Assembly (NCBI RefSeq): GCF_030295405.1 | Contig: NZ_AP027080.1 | Span: forward strand, 4,262,001 to 4,326,000 | Direction: 5' to 3' | DNA length: 64,000 nucleotides | Source of the DNA: Mesoterricola silvestris | GTDB lineage: Bacteria; Acidobacteriota; Holophagae; Holophagales; Holophagaceae | Shown: positions 44,239 to 52,588 of the stretch, piece after piece | Layout: each line of letters begins with the position of its first letter | Numbering within the stretch: position 1 is the first letter of the stretch | Program-made: the position numbers and the translations under genes | Notes under the pieces: model-generated | What the model was told of the DNA's origin: nothing | The model's input: only the letters and a program-made list of their open reading frames with translations | The model's database searches: none

Positions 44239-44433
44239 GGTCGTTCCTGAAGTCCACCGCCCGGCGCGGGGGATCGCCGGGAGGGCGGGGTGGGGGCGGG
44301 CTCCCCGCGAAGGCGGGGCCGGTCCCCATGGTAACGGAAGGGAGCCGCGGCCCGCCGCCGGCAAATCCCGGGGGGGATCGGCCCTGGTAGGCTGGAGGTC
44401 ATTCCCCTCCGATCCCATCAAGGAGATCCCGCC

Positions 44434-44859
44434 ATGGGCTTCCTGTTCCGCCGCCCCGAAGGCCTGCTTCTGACGGGCTTCGCCCTGGGCGCCGCCCTGA
44501 CCTACGCCGCCGCCCACCGCGGCGCCCGGAGCTTCCAGGCCGAGGCCGCGGCCCGGGCCCCGCGGGGCTGCCTCGTGGCCGGGTCCGGAAGGCCCGGGGA
44601 GGCCTCCGTCAGCCTCATCCTGGCGAAGAACTACGGGCGGAACCCCGGGGACCCGGTCCGCTACTACTCGGGCGGCGCGACCACCCCGGCCGGATCCGTG
44701 TCCTTCTCCTACCCGCCGTCGCCGGCCCCCGGCATGGGGGACGTCATCCTGGTCAAGTTCGTCGCCTGGGGCGAACCGGACCGGACCTTCGTGGTGCGCA
44801 ACGGGGATTTCGGGACCCTGATCCAGGATCCCGGCAGAGTGCTGACCTATGCACCCTAG
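44434..44859 (+). CDS. Small anchored protein of unknown function
   Basis: 141 residues; AAGGAGA lies 8 bp before the ATG. An N-terminal hydrophobic segment (about 10-27: GLLLTGFALGAALTYAAA) probably anchors a periplasmic domain with strands (RGCLVAGSG, ASVSLILAKNYG, GSVSFSYPP, GDVILVKFVAWGEPDRTFVVRNGDFG). No family recognised. Divergent from the PAP2_C gene across a GC-rich 195-bp spacer. Confidence 0.6.
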   Translation: MGFLFRRPEGLLLTGFALGAALTYAAAHRGARSFQAEAAARAPRGCLVAGSGRPGEASVSLILAKNYGRNPGDPVRYYSGGATTPAGSVSFSYPPSPAPGMGDVILVKFVAWGEPDRTFVVRNGDFGTLIQDPGRVLTYAP

Positions 44860-44889
44860 CGTAAACACCGTCTGAGGGCCTTAAGGTGC

Positions 44890-45085
44890 TCCCCGCTTTC
44901 ATCCCCTGCATCCTGTGCATCCATTTCATCCCAGTTCCCGCAGGGCCAGCGATGAGGTGGGTCGGAGCGTATGTTACTCGACGTCCTTGACCCAAAGGTG
45001 GCGACAACTCCCTGCGAACTTCAAACGGGGATAAACAGGATCCAGGGGAAAGAGCAGGATAAAGAACCTCAGGTCCAAGCTGGAG
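44890..45085. repeat. Repeat family B, degenerate copy (partner of 41175-41375)
   Basis: Fills most of the 280-bp gap between the small anchored protein and the propeller gene. It carries TTCATCCC/TGCATCC units, GTTCCCGCAGGGCCAGCGATG, GTGGGTCGGAGCG, ACGTCCTTGACCCAAAGG, GGCGACAACTCCCTGCG, AACGGGGATAAACAGGATCC and GCAGGATAAAGAACCTCAGG. Confidence 0.85.
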
Positions 45086-45139
45086 CCGGATCACCGGGAA
45101 CAACCCATCGATTCATGACCTGGGGTTTGCCGATATGCC

Positions 45140-46153
45140 TTAATCGGCCGCATGGAACACCAGCACCGCGTCCCGGTCCAGTTCCCAGGCGGCGTAGAGG
45201 GGGTCGTCGAAGGGGCAGACCAGGGCCAGGTGCTCCCCCTGGTCGGGACCCACGGGGTGGATGAGGTAGACGGACCGAGGGCCGAGCACGCACAGGTGGC
45301 CACTGGCCGGCAGCACCTGCAGGTCCGCGATGGGGCCCACGTTGGGCGAGAACAGGCCCACTTCGCCGGTGGCGGTGTCCAGCACGTAGACCCGGTCGTC
45401 CCGGCCGGCCAGATAGATGGAATAGCCCCGGCGGCCCGCGGCCACCTGCCGCACGCGGGTGCCGGGGACCTCCTTCCGCAGGGCCAGCCCGGCGTCCACC
45501 GCGGGACTGGGCGCCAGGGCCACCTGGACCAGGGCGCCGGAGGCGAGGGTCCCGTAGACCGTGGGGTGCTCGCCGTGGAAGGCCAGGCTCTCCACCGGGG
45601 CGCCGAAACGGCCCTCCTGGACCGCCAGCGGCTCCCCTTCGCCAAGAAGCCAGACCTTCAAACGACCGTGGCGGTTCCCCGCGGCGAAAAAGCGGCCGTC
45701 ACCGCTGTAGGCGAGGGCCGTGACCTCCGGGAGGGCAAAGCCAGGGAGGGAGCGGCCGGCCTGGAGGTTGAAGCGGGCGATCGCGGGCGTGGGGGGCGCA
45801 CCGGCGATGGCCAGTTCCGTGGAGGGGCCCTCCCGCCCGGGACGGAAGGCGATCATGCGCGCGGAAGCCAGGCCGCCCAGATCCAGGCTCCGCATGGTGA
45901 GGCGGTTGGACACGTCCAGCTCCCGGCCATCCCGGATCACGGCGAGGTGGATCCGCTCGGGGCAGAGATGGATGGCCGTGATCTCCCCGGCCCTGCCCTT
46001 CAGGAAGGGCACGCCGAAAAACCGCATCACCGGCTGGGAAGGTGCCAGGGGTCGCACCCCGGGCGCGGTCCGGGCGGCGGCCGGGGCCTCCAGGGGCTCC
46101 GGGAGGACGGGGAGGGTGGCCTGCTTCGGGGGGATGCGTGTGGGCTTGGTCAT
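45140..46153 (-). CDS. Cytoplasmic beta-propeller (WD40-like) protein of unknown function
   Basis: 337 residues from ATG 46153 (MTKPTRIPPKQAT), with GAGGAACGG upstream. After a proline-rich N-terminus (about 1-45), a series of four-strand blades is visible: AGEITAIHLCPERIHLAVIRDG, EVTALAYSGDGRFFAAGNRHGRLKVWLLGEG, VESLAFHGEHPTVYGTLASGALVQV, GYSIYLAGRDDRVYVLDTATGEVGLF, LQVLPASGHLCVLGPRSVYLIH. No signal peptide. The gene starts next to an AT-rich spacer shared with the divergent membrane protein. Function unknown. Confidence 0.65.
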   Translation of the reverse strand: MTKPTRIPPKQATLPVLPEPLEAPAAARTAPGVRPLAPSQPVMRFFGVPFLKGRAGEITAIHLCPERIHLAVIRDGRELDVSNRLTMRSLDLGGLASARMIAFRPGREGPSTELAIAGAPPTPAIARFNLQAGRSLPGFALPEVTALAYSGDGRFFAAGNRHGRLKVWLLGEGEPLAVQEGRFGAPVESLAFHGEHPTVYGTLASGALVQVALAPSPAVDAGLALRKEVPGTRVRQVAAGRRGYSIYLAGRDDRVYVLDTATGEVGLFSPNVGPIADLQVLPASGHLCVLGPRSVYLIHPVGPDQGEHLALVCPFDDPLYAAWELDRDAVLVFHAAD

Positions 46154-46202
46154 CGACCGTTCCTCACCCTGCAAAGATAGGCGGCGATTTCGGAAAAACC
46201 GG

Positions 46203-46232
46203 TCCTGAATATAAATTTTTAATACTTCTGCG
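46203..46232. promoter_or_regulatory. AT-rich divergent promoter region
   Basis: A ~25-bp AT-only-like patch (ATATAAATTTTTAATA) in otherwise GC-rich DNA between the divergent propeller and membrane-protein genes. It contains TATATT on the minus strand and TTTTTAATA on the plus strand, as expected for -10 elements or a nucleoid-protein site. Confidence 0.5.
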
Positions 46233-46277
46233 AAAAACCTCGCCCCCACGGACCGGACCGCCGGGGTAAGATCCAGC

Positions 46278-46811
46278 ATGGTCCCCGTGCTGATGCTCTT
46301 TCTTCTTCCGGTCGGCGGCGGGATTCCCGCCGGGGTGCTGCTGGCCCGGTCCCAGGGGATGGCCTGGCCGCTGACGGCGGGGATCTACTTCGTTTCGGAC
46401 GTCATCCTGGCCCTGGCCTTCGAACCGGTCCTGCGGCTGCTGGTGGAGCTGGGGGCGCGGGTCCCCTTCCTGTTCCGGCTGGGCCTGGCCATGAAGCTGG
46501 CCATGGCCCGGGGGGCGCGCACCTTCGCGGGCACCGGGGCCGGGCCCTTCGGCCTCCTCATGATCGCCTTCGGCGTGGACCCCATGACGGGGCGCGCCGC
46601 GGCCCTGGCGGCGGGCCACGGGTTCCTGGCGGGCTGGGGCTTCGCCATCGCCGGGGACATGCTCTACTACGCGGTCATCGCGGTGACCACCCTGCGGCTG
46701 AACGCGTACTTCCGGAACCCCACCCTGACCATGGGGGTGGTCCTGGGCCTGATGGTCCTGGCGCCGGTCCTGGTGCGCCGGGGGCGCGCGGTCCTGGGGG
46801 GGGCGCGATGA
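46278..46811 (+). CDS. Small integral membrane protein of unknown function
   Basis: 177 residues with about five hydrophobic helices (3-23, 34-58, 90-108, 115-140 and 152-170). It has a re-entrant-looking GTGAGPFGLLMIAFGVDPMTGRAAALAAGHGF region. No family recognised from motifs. It overlaps the arylamine N-acetyltransferase gene by 4 bp (ATGA), so the two are translated together. Confidence 0.6.
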   Translation: MVPVLMLFLLPVGGGIPAGVLLARSQGMAWPLTAGIYFVSDVILALAFEPVLRLLVELGARVPFLFRLGLAMKLAMARGARTFAGTGAGPFGLLMIAFGVDPMTGRAAALAAGHGFLAGWGFAIAGDMLYYAVIAVTTLRLNAYFRNPTLTMGVVLGLMVLAPVLVRRGRAVLGGAR

Positions 46812-47584
46812 GCGGCGCCTTCGATCTGGCGGCGTACCGGGAGCGCATCGGCCTGGGGGATCCGCACCCCTCCCTGGGGGCCCTTCACCTGGCCCACACC
46901 TGGGCCATCCCCTTCGAGAACCTCGATATCCACCTGGGACGCCCCATCCTCCTGGACCTGGAGGCCCTGCAGGCCAAGCTCGTGGCCGGGCGGAGGGGGG
47001 GCTACTGCTTCGAACAGAATTCCCTCTTCGGGGCCGCGCTGGGGGCCCTGGGTTTCACCTGCAGGCTCCGGGAGGCCCGGGTGCGCCGGGGCGCCACCGG
47101 AGCCATGGCCCGCTCCCACCTGGCGCTGGAGGTGGCCCTGGAGGACGGGCCGTGGCTGGCGGACGTGGGGTTCGGGGCGGACGGGATCCTGGGCCCGGTG
47201 CCCCTGGACGGCCGGGAGGTGGAGCACCACGGGGACCGGAACCGCATCCTCGCCGAAGGCCCCCGGCAGGTGCTCCAGGCCTGGCGGGAGGGGGCCTGGA
47301 TGGACCTCTACGCCCTGGAGCCCAGCGAGGTGTTCCCGGTGGACCTGAAGGTGGCCAACCACTACACCAGCACCCACCCGGATTCCAAGTTCACCCAGGT
47401 GCTCACGGCCCAGCGCTGCGCCCCCGGGGACCGCGCCACGCTGCGCAACCTGTCCCTCACCCGGGGCGGCGTCACCCGGGACCTGGACCCGGCCGAACTC
47501 CTGGACGTCCTGGAAGGGGTCTTCGGCCTGGCCTTCCCGCCCGGAACCCGCTTCTCACCCCCCCAGGAGCCTCCCAGGCAGTAG
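46808..47584 (+). CDS. nat: Arylamine N-acetyltransferase
   Basis: 258 residues. Catalytic triad by motif: Cys in RRGGYCFEQNSLF, His in ARSHLALEV and Asp in WLADVGFG. The N-terminus carries HTWAIPFENLDI, also a family hallmark. It acetylates arylamines and hydrazines from acetyl-CoA, and related members act in secondary metabolism. The start overlaps the membrane-protein gene and the 3' end overlaps a small convergent gene by 30 bp. Confidence 0.88.
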   Translation: MSGAFDLAAYRERIGLGDPHPSLGALHLAHTWAIPFENLDIHLGRPILLDLEALQAKLVAGRRGGYCFEQNSLFGAALGALGFTCRLREARVRRGATGAMARSHLALEVALEDGPWLADVGFGADGILGPVPLDGREVEHHGDRNRILAEGPRQVLQAWREGAWMDLYALEPSEVFPVDLKVANHYTSTHPDSKFTQVLTAQRCAPGDRATLRNLSLTRGGVTRDLDPAELLDVLEGVFGLAFPPGTRFSPPQEPPRQ

Positions 47585-47743
47585 GAACACACCCCGTACC
47601 AGGGAGAGCGCCCCCTCCACGGCGAAGCCCAGGATCCGCAGGGGCAGGAGCACCAGCCAAACAAGCGGAAAGAGCACGAGCAGCAGCAGCGCCAGGGGCC
47701 AGCAGATGACCAGCAGGATGAACCACAGCAGGACCTTGACCAT
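47555..47743 (-). CDS. Small two-helix membrane protein
   Basis: 62 residues: MVKVLLWFILLVICWPLALL, then hydrophobic up to residue ~38, a Pro/Arg turn and a second amphipathic stretch. GGAGGCG lies 6 bp before the ATG, which supports translation. Its last ten codons lie antisense to the end of nat. No homologue recognised. Confidence 0.5.
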   Translation of the reverse strand: MVKVLLWFILLVICWPLALLLLVLFPLVWLVLLPLRILGFAVEGALSLVRGVFLLPGRLLGG

Positions 47744-47876
47744 GGAATCGCCTCCGGGACGAGGATAGATCCGTCCAGGAGCCCTTCCAGGGGTTGATCG
47801 GCCAGCGCCGTCCTGGGATCGGCGAACGCACGCTGCGCTTCAACGGCGACCACCGCCCCTGAGCCGGAATCAAGGG

Positions 47877-48056
47877 CCAGCCCCTTCTTTCATCCCCTTC
47901 ATCCTGTTCATCTTTTTCATCCCCGTTCCCGCAGGGCCAGAGCAGGGATGGGTCGGCGCATGCAGATCGATGACGCGCCGGCCCACCCATCGCTGGCCCT
48001 GCGGGAACAGGGATGGATCGGATGAACAGGATGAAGGGGATGAAAGAAGGGGCTGG
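47877..48056. repeat. Repeat family B: giant hairpin with 64-bp arms
   Basis: Arms 47877-47940 and 47993-48056 pair at about 59 of 64 positions. Outer ends CCAGCCCCTTCTTTCATCCC / reverse complement; inner ends GTTCCCGCAGGGCCAG / CTGGCCCTGCGGGAAC. The 52-nt centre includes GCAGGGATGGGTCGG. It fills much of the 350-bp gap between two converging minus/plus features and directly follows the 3' end of the PLP-enzyme gene. Confidence 0.93.
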
Positions 48057-48093
48057 CTTCGGCAGGGATGATCGGGGTGGGTCGGAGACCTGG

Positions 48094-49260
48094 CTAAACG
48101 TTGGCCAGGGCCTGGTCCAGATCGGCGATGAGGTCCTCCACGTCCTCGATGCCCACGGCGTAGCGCACGAGGCCGTCGGTGACGCCGCCTTCCAGGCGGG
48201 CTTCGCGGCCCATGCTGGCGTGGGTCATGGAGGCGGGGTGGCAGATGAGGGTCTCGACGCCGCCCAGGGACACGGCCAGCGCGGCCAGCTTGACGCTGTC
48301 CATGAGGCGGGCGCCGGCTTCCACGCCACCCTTGACCTCGAAGGAGATCATGGCGCCGGGACCGGCCATCTGGCGCTTGGCCAGGTCGTGCTGGGGGTGG
48401 CTGGGCAGGCCCAGGAAGCTGACCCATTCCACCTTGGGGTGCTTCTCCAGCCACAGGGCGATCTGCATGGCGTTGGCCTGGGCCCGCTCCATGCGGATGG
48501 AGAGGGTCTTGAGGCCGCGGCTCACCAGGGAGGCCTGGTGGGGATCCATGCAGGGGCCCATGATCACCACCATGGCCCGCAGCTTCTTGTGGAGCTCCTC
48601 CGTCTTGGCGACGATGACGCCGCCCACCACGTCGGCGTGGCCGTTGATGAACTTGGTGATGGAGTGGAGCACCACGTCGGCGCCCAGGTCCAGGGGCTTC
48701 TGGAGGCAGGGGCTGGCGAAGGTGTTGTCCACCACCAGCAGGGCGCCGGCCTCGTGGGCGATGGCGGCCGCGGCGGCGATGTCCGTGACGATCATGGAGG
48801 GATTGGAGGGGGATTCGACGTAGACGACCTTGGTGTTGGGCCGGATGGCGGCCTTGAGGGCGGCCAGGTCGTTGGTGTCCAGGTAGGTGGATTCCACCCC
48901 GAAGCGGCTCATGTGCTTGTCCATGAGCACCCGGGAGGGGCCGTACACGCCCGCCGTGGACACCATGTGGTCCCCCTGGTTCAGGAGGGCCATGTACACG
49001 GTGGAGACCGCGCCCATGCCCGAGGACGTGGCGGTGCAGCCGAAGCCGTTCTCCAGCTCGGCCACGTTCTCCTCCAGGGCGCAGACCGTGGGGTTGCCGA
49101 TGCGGCTGTAGATGAAGCCCGGGGCCTTGCCCGCGAACCGGTCGGCGCCCTGCTGCGCGTTGCGGAAGGCGAAGGTGGAGGTCTGGTAGACCGGAGTGGT
49201 CACGCTTCCGGTGGCGTCCTCCGGAATGCCGGCATGGACCAGTTTCGTATTGAACCCCAT
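48094..49260 (-). CDS. Cys/Met-metabolism PLP enzyme (cystathionine gamma-synthase / methionine gamma-lyase type)
   Basis: 388 residues from ATG 49260. A TTG five codons upstream (49275) has the better ribosome-binding site, AAAGGAG 7 bp away, and may be the true start. Family motifs: FNTKLVHAG, TTPVYQTSTFAF, YSRIGNPTV, SSGMGAVSTV, VVYVESPSNPSM, LLVVDNTFASP, PLP lysine in LHSITKFINGHADVVGG, SLGGVETLICHPASMTHA. Residues do not clearly separate cystathionine gamma-synthase (MetB) from gamma-lyase or methionine gamma-lyase. It acts in sulfur amino-acid metabolism and is divergent from an ABC transporter. Confidence 0.88.
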   Translation of the reverse strand: MGFNTKLVHAGIPEDATGSVTTPVYQTSTFAFRNAQQGADRFAGKAPGFIYSRIGNPTVCALEENVAELENGFGCTATSSGMGAVSTVYMALLNQGDHMVSTAGVYGPSRVLMDKHMSRFGVESTYLDTNDLAALKAAIRPNTKVVYVESPSNPSMIVTDIAAAAAIAHEAGALLVVDNTFASPCLQKPLDLGADVVLHSITKFINGHADVVGGVIVAKTEELHKKLRAMVVIMGPCMDPHQASLVSRGLKTLSIRMERAQANAMQIALWLEKHPKVEWVSFLGLPSHPQHDLAKRQMAGPGAMISFEVKGGVEAGARLMDSVKLAALAVSLGGVETLICHPASMTHASMGREARLEGGVTDGLVRYAVGIEDVEDLIADLDQALANV

Positions 49261-49391
49261 TTTTCTCGTATCCAAGGCAAGGCTCCTTTGCCTTGATTTT
49301 GACCCACCCGGACCCGAAGGTCCAATTTCCGGCCATCGGGGTTGACCCGCCCTCCGGGGGGGGGCATGCTGCCTAATGAGGATTTGCCCGG

Positions 49392-49439
49392 AAAGGAGGT
49401 ATCGATGCTGAACATGAACCCCGTCGAAGAACCTCCTTT
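49392..49439 (+). promoter_or_regulatory. Shine-Dalgarno-sequestering hairpin upstream of the ABC transporter
   Basis: AAAGGAGGT (49392-49400) is an almost ideal ribosome-binding site, and its exact reverse complement ACCTCCTTT lies at 49431-49439. The 9-bp pairing would hide the site that serves the 15-codon leader frame. It could act as an attenuator or translational switch. Confidence 0.55.
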
Positions 49440-49452
49440 GTGCCGCCCCTGA
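49405..49452 (+). CDS. Putative 15-residue leader peptide
   Basis: ATG 49405 to TGA 49452 reads MLNMNPVEEPPLCRP, with AAAGGAGGT 4 bp before the ATG, the strongest ribosome-binding site in the window. It ends 89 bp before the permease start. Codons 10-13 lie inside the downstream half of the hairpin, so a ribosome on the leader would open it. The peptide ends with two prolines, a cysteine and another proline. No homologue known. Confidence 0.45.
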   Translation: MLNMNPVEEPPLCRP

Positions 49453-49541
49453 CGCGCCGGGCGTAACACGCCGGTGACACACGTATGCAAGGATGCGGGA
49501 GCGGCGGGAGCCGCCCTGCGCCATTCCGTTCCGGATCCTCC

Positions 49542-51284
49542 ATGCTCAATCGCATCATCGACACTGTCTGGGGCCAGGCCAATGCCCTCTTCTATCCGTT
49601 CCGGCGCCGCCGCTGGGTGGACCTGGTCGTCATCCTCATGGGGTGCGCGCTGCTGTTCGGGCTGGTGCAGCTCGGCCAGCAGTGGACCGGGGCCAAGCGC
49701 CCGGTGGTGGACATCGACCTCTCGCCCCGGTCCCTGCCCCTCTACACCTTCTTCTCCATGATGCGGGGCCTGGTGGCCTACGTCATCTCCCTGGGCTTCA
49801 CCCTGGTGTACGCCTACTGGGCGGCCAAGGACAGCCGCGCCGAAAAGCTCCTGGTGCCCCTCCTGGACATCCTGCAGAGCATCCCGGTGCTGGGCTTCAT
49901 GCCGGGCCTGGTGCTGGCCCTGGTGGCCGTCTTCCCCCACAGCAACCTGGGCCTGGAGCTCGCGGCGATCCTCATGATCTTCACGGGCCAGGCCTGGAAC
50001 ATGACGTTCAGCCTCTACCATTCCCTTAAATCCGTGCCCCAGGACCTCCAGGAGGCCGCCACGGTCTACGGGTTCACCTGGTGGGAGCGCCTGAAGTGGG
50101 TGGAGCTGCCCTACGGCACCTCGGGCCTCGTCTGGAACAGCATGATGAGCATGGCGGGGGGCTGGTTCTTCCTGATGATCACCGAGGCCTTCAAGCTGGG
50201 GGACCAGGACTTCCGGCTGCCCGGCCTGGGCTCCTACATGAGCGTGGCCGTGGAGAAGGGCAACGGCCCGGCCATGCTCAGCGCCATCGTGGCCATGGTG
50301 TGCATGATCGTGTTCCTGGACCAGGTGCTCTGGCGCCCGGTGGTGGTGTGGGCCCAGCGGTTCCGGGTGGAGGAGACCGCCCAGGGCGAGCAGCCCCGCA
50401 GCTGGCTCCTGAGGCTCCTGCGCCGCTCGCGCCTGGTGCGGTGGCTGGAGGCGCGCCGCGCCCACCGGCGCCACCTGGGCCTCGGCCGGACGCGCCCCGC
50501 CCCCCAGCCCCGCCGGGCGAAACGGGCCGGCTCCATCCAGCGGGCCGTGGCCAACACGGCGCTCCTGGCCCTGCTGGCCGTGGTGGTGTGGGCCGCCGTC
50601 AGCCTCGTGCACTACCTCTCGGCCATCCCGGGACGCCAGTGGTCCTTCCTGGCCAAGGCCGGAGGCCTCACCCTGGTCCGGGTGCTGGTGTCCACCGCCC
50701 TGGGCACCCTCTGGGCCGTTCCCGCGGGCCTGGCCATCGGGCTCTCCCCGCGCCTGAGCCGGATCCTGCAGCCCGTGGTCCAGGTGGCGGCGAGCTTCCC
50801 GGCCCCCATGCTCTTCCCGGTGGTCATCGCCACCCTGGCGCGCTTCCACGTGGGCCTCGACTACGGCTGCGTCCTGCTGATGCTCCTGGGCACCCAGTGG
50901 TACATCCTGTTCAACGTCATCGCCGGCGCCATGGCCATCCCCGGGGATCTCAAGGAGGCCGCCACCAGCTTCCAGCTCTCCTGGTGGCAGCGCTTCAAGG
51001 CCCTGTACCTGCCGGCCACCTTCCCGTACCTGGTGACGGGCTGGGTCACGGCCGCGGGCGGCGCCTGGAACGCCAGCATCGTGGCCGAGTACTACGACTT
51101 CCACGGCGAGACCCTCAAGACCTTCGGCCTGGGGGCCACGGTGAGCCAGGCCGCCTACGAGCGCAACCTCACCCTCCTGGCCGCGGGCGTCCTGCTCATG
51201 TCGGCCATCGTGGTGATCTTCAACCGTCTGGTGTGGAAGCCCACCTACCAGCTGGCCCACACCCGCTACTCCCTTACGAAGTGA
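49542..51284 (+). CDS. NitT/TauT-type ABC transporter permease, two permease domains in one chain
   Basis: 580 residues. The first BPD_transp_1 unit (about 25-290) has EAA loop LQEAATVYGFTWWERLKWVELP. A cytoplasmic basic linker (about 300-350) joins it to the second unit (about 355-575), with EAA loop LKEAATSFQLSWWQRFKALYLPATFP. At least 10-12 helices are visible. The pair would replace the usual homodimer of SsuC/TauC-like permeases. The ATPase gene follows after 8 bp. No substrate-binding protein is encoded nearby. Substrate could be nitrate, taurine/sulfonate, bicarbonate or others. Confidence 0.87.
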   Translation: MLNRIIDTVWGQANALFYPFRRRRWVDLVVILMGCALLFGLVQLGQQWTGAKRPVVDIDLSPRSLPLYTFFSMMRGLVAYVISLGFTLVYAYWAAKDSRAEKLLVPLLDILQSIPVLGFMPGLVLALVAVFPHSNLGLELAAILMIFTGQAWNMTFSLYHSLKSVPQDLQEAATVYGFTWWERLKWVELPYGTSGLVWNSMMSMAGGWFFLMITEAFKLGDQDFRLPGLGSYMSVAVEKGNGPAMLSAIVAMVCMIVFLDQVLWRPVVVWAQRFRVEETAQGEQPRSWLLRLLRRSRLVRWLEARRAHRRHLGLGRTRPAPQPRRAKRAGSIQRAVANTALLALLAVVVWAAVSLVHYLSAIPGRQWSFLAKAGGLTLVRVLVSTALGTLWAVPAGLAIGLSPRLSRILQPVVQVAASFPAPMLFPVVIATLARFHVGLDYGCVLLMLLGTQWYILFNVIAGAMAIPGDLKEAATSFQLSWWQRFKALYLPATFPYLVTGWVTAAGGAWNASIVAEYYDFHGETLKTFGLGATVSQAAYERNLTLLAAGVLLMSAIVVIFNRLVWKPTYQLAHTRYSLTK

Positions 51285-51292
51285 GGACGACC

Positions 51293-52588
51293 ATGGCCCT
51301 CGACCACAACGCCCAGCCCATCCTCGAACTCCGCGGCATCCAGAAGTCCTTCGACCGCGGCACCGGCGTGCCCCTGCGCGTGCTGGAGGACATCAACCTG
51401 GACATCCGCCCCAACGAGGTCATCTGCCTCATCGGGCCCTCGGGCTGCGGGAAGTCCACCATCATGCGGATCTTCGCGGGGCTCATCGAGCCCACCCAGG
51501 GCCAGGTGCGCTACCGCGGCCAGAAGCAGGCCGGGCTGAACTCCAACGTGGCCATCGTTTTCCAGGGCTTCGCGCTCTACCCCTGGATGACGGTGGAGGC
51601 CAACGTGGAGAACGTCCTCGTCGCCAAGGGCCTGGACCCTGCCGAGATCCGCGAGCGCACCAACCGGGCCATCCGCATGGTGGGCCTGGAGGGCTTCGAG
51701 GAGGCCTACCCCCGGGAGCTCTCCGGCGGCATGAAGCAGCGCGTGGGCATGGCCCGGGCCCTGTCGGTGAACCCCGAGATCCTCTTCATGGACGAGCCCT
51801 TCAGCCAGGTGGACGCCCTCACCGCGGAGGGCCTGCGGGCCGAGATCCTGGACATCTGGGACGACGTGGAGCGCAACCCCTCCTCGATCCTCATGGTGAG
51901 CCACGACATCAAGGAAGTGGCCTACATGGCCGACCGCATCGTGGTGCTCTCCGCCAATCCCGGGCGCATCCGCACCATCGTGGAGAACACCCTGCCCCGG
52001 CCCCGGGACACCCGCAGCCCCGACTTCACGCGCCTGGTGGACCAGCTCCACGACATCATCACCAGCGCCGAGCTCCCCGATATCCAGGTGAGCACCGTCG
52101 AACCCAGCGTGGAGGCCGATATCGTCGAGCCCCTGCCGGGGGCGCAGAACGCCGACATGCTGGGCCTCCTGGAGCTGCTTGACACCCTGGGCGGCACCTG
52201 CGACCTGTTCCAGGTGGTCGCCCACACCCACGTGGCCTTCGGCGAGGTGCTCACCACCGTCAAGGGGCTCGAGATGCTCGAGCTGGTGGACACGCCCAAG
52301 CGCCAGGTGCAGCTGACCCCCCTGGGCCGGCGCTTCGTGCGGGGCGGCATGGACGAGCGCAAGCTCATCTGGCGCGACCAGCTCATGGAGCTCAAGCTCT
52401 TCCGCGTGGTGCAGGAGATGCTGGAGCTGCGGGAGGGCTCCCTGGCCCGGGAGGAGCTGATCCAGGAGATCGCCAGCCGCCTGCCCATGGAGGATCCCGA
52501 GCTCACCTTCGAGACCATCGTGGCCTGGGGCCGCTTCGGGGAGCTCTTCGCCTACCGCAAGGAGCGGGGCGTCCTCACGTTCGAGTAG
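51293..52588 (+). CDS. NitT/TauT-type ABC transporter ATP-binding protein with AAA-associated C-terminal domain
   Basis: 431 residues. The ABC domain (1-255) has Walker A GPSGCGKST, Q-loop FQGFALYPWMTV, signature LSGGMKQRV, Walker B ILFMDEPF and switch His in MVSHDIKEVA. After ~residue 275 a second domain of ~150 residues (LLELLDTLGGTCDLFQVVAHTHVAFGEV, LVDTPKRQVQLTPLGRRFV, WRDQLMELKLFRVVQEML) matches the AAA-associated domain seen in this subfamily; its winged-helix look suggests a regulatory role. Its last 14 bp overlap the convergent receiver gene. Confidence 0.88.
   Translation: MALDHNAQPILELRGIQKSFDRGTGVPLRVLEDINLDIRPNEVICLIGPSGCGKSTIMRIFAGLIEPTQGQVRYRGQKQAGLNSNVAIVFQGFALYPWMTVEANVENVLVAKGLDPAEIRERTNRAIRMVGLEGFEEAYPRELSGGMKQRVGMARALSVNPEILFMDEPFSQVDALTAEGLRAEILDIWDDVERNPSSILMVSHDIKEVAYMADRIVVLSANPGRIRTIVENTLPRPRDTRSPDFTRLVDQLHDIITSAELPDIQVSTVEPSVEADIVEPLPGAQNADMLGLLELLDTLGGTCDLFQVVAHTHVAFGEVLTTVKGLEMLELVDTPKRQVQLTPLGRRFVRGGMDERKLIWRDQLMELKLFRVVQEMLELREGSLAREELIQEIASRLPMEDPELTFETIVAWGRFGELFAYRKERGVLTFE

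Noticed and set aside
41258-45264. Two similar short frames (starting MLHDVLDPKVATTP and MLLDVLDPKVATTP)
   Set aside because: The likeness comes from the underlying repeat DNA. Frames end differently, have no ribosome-binding site, and the DNA similarity continues outside them and in non-coding parts.
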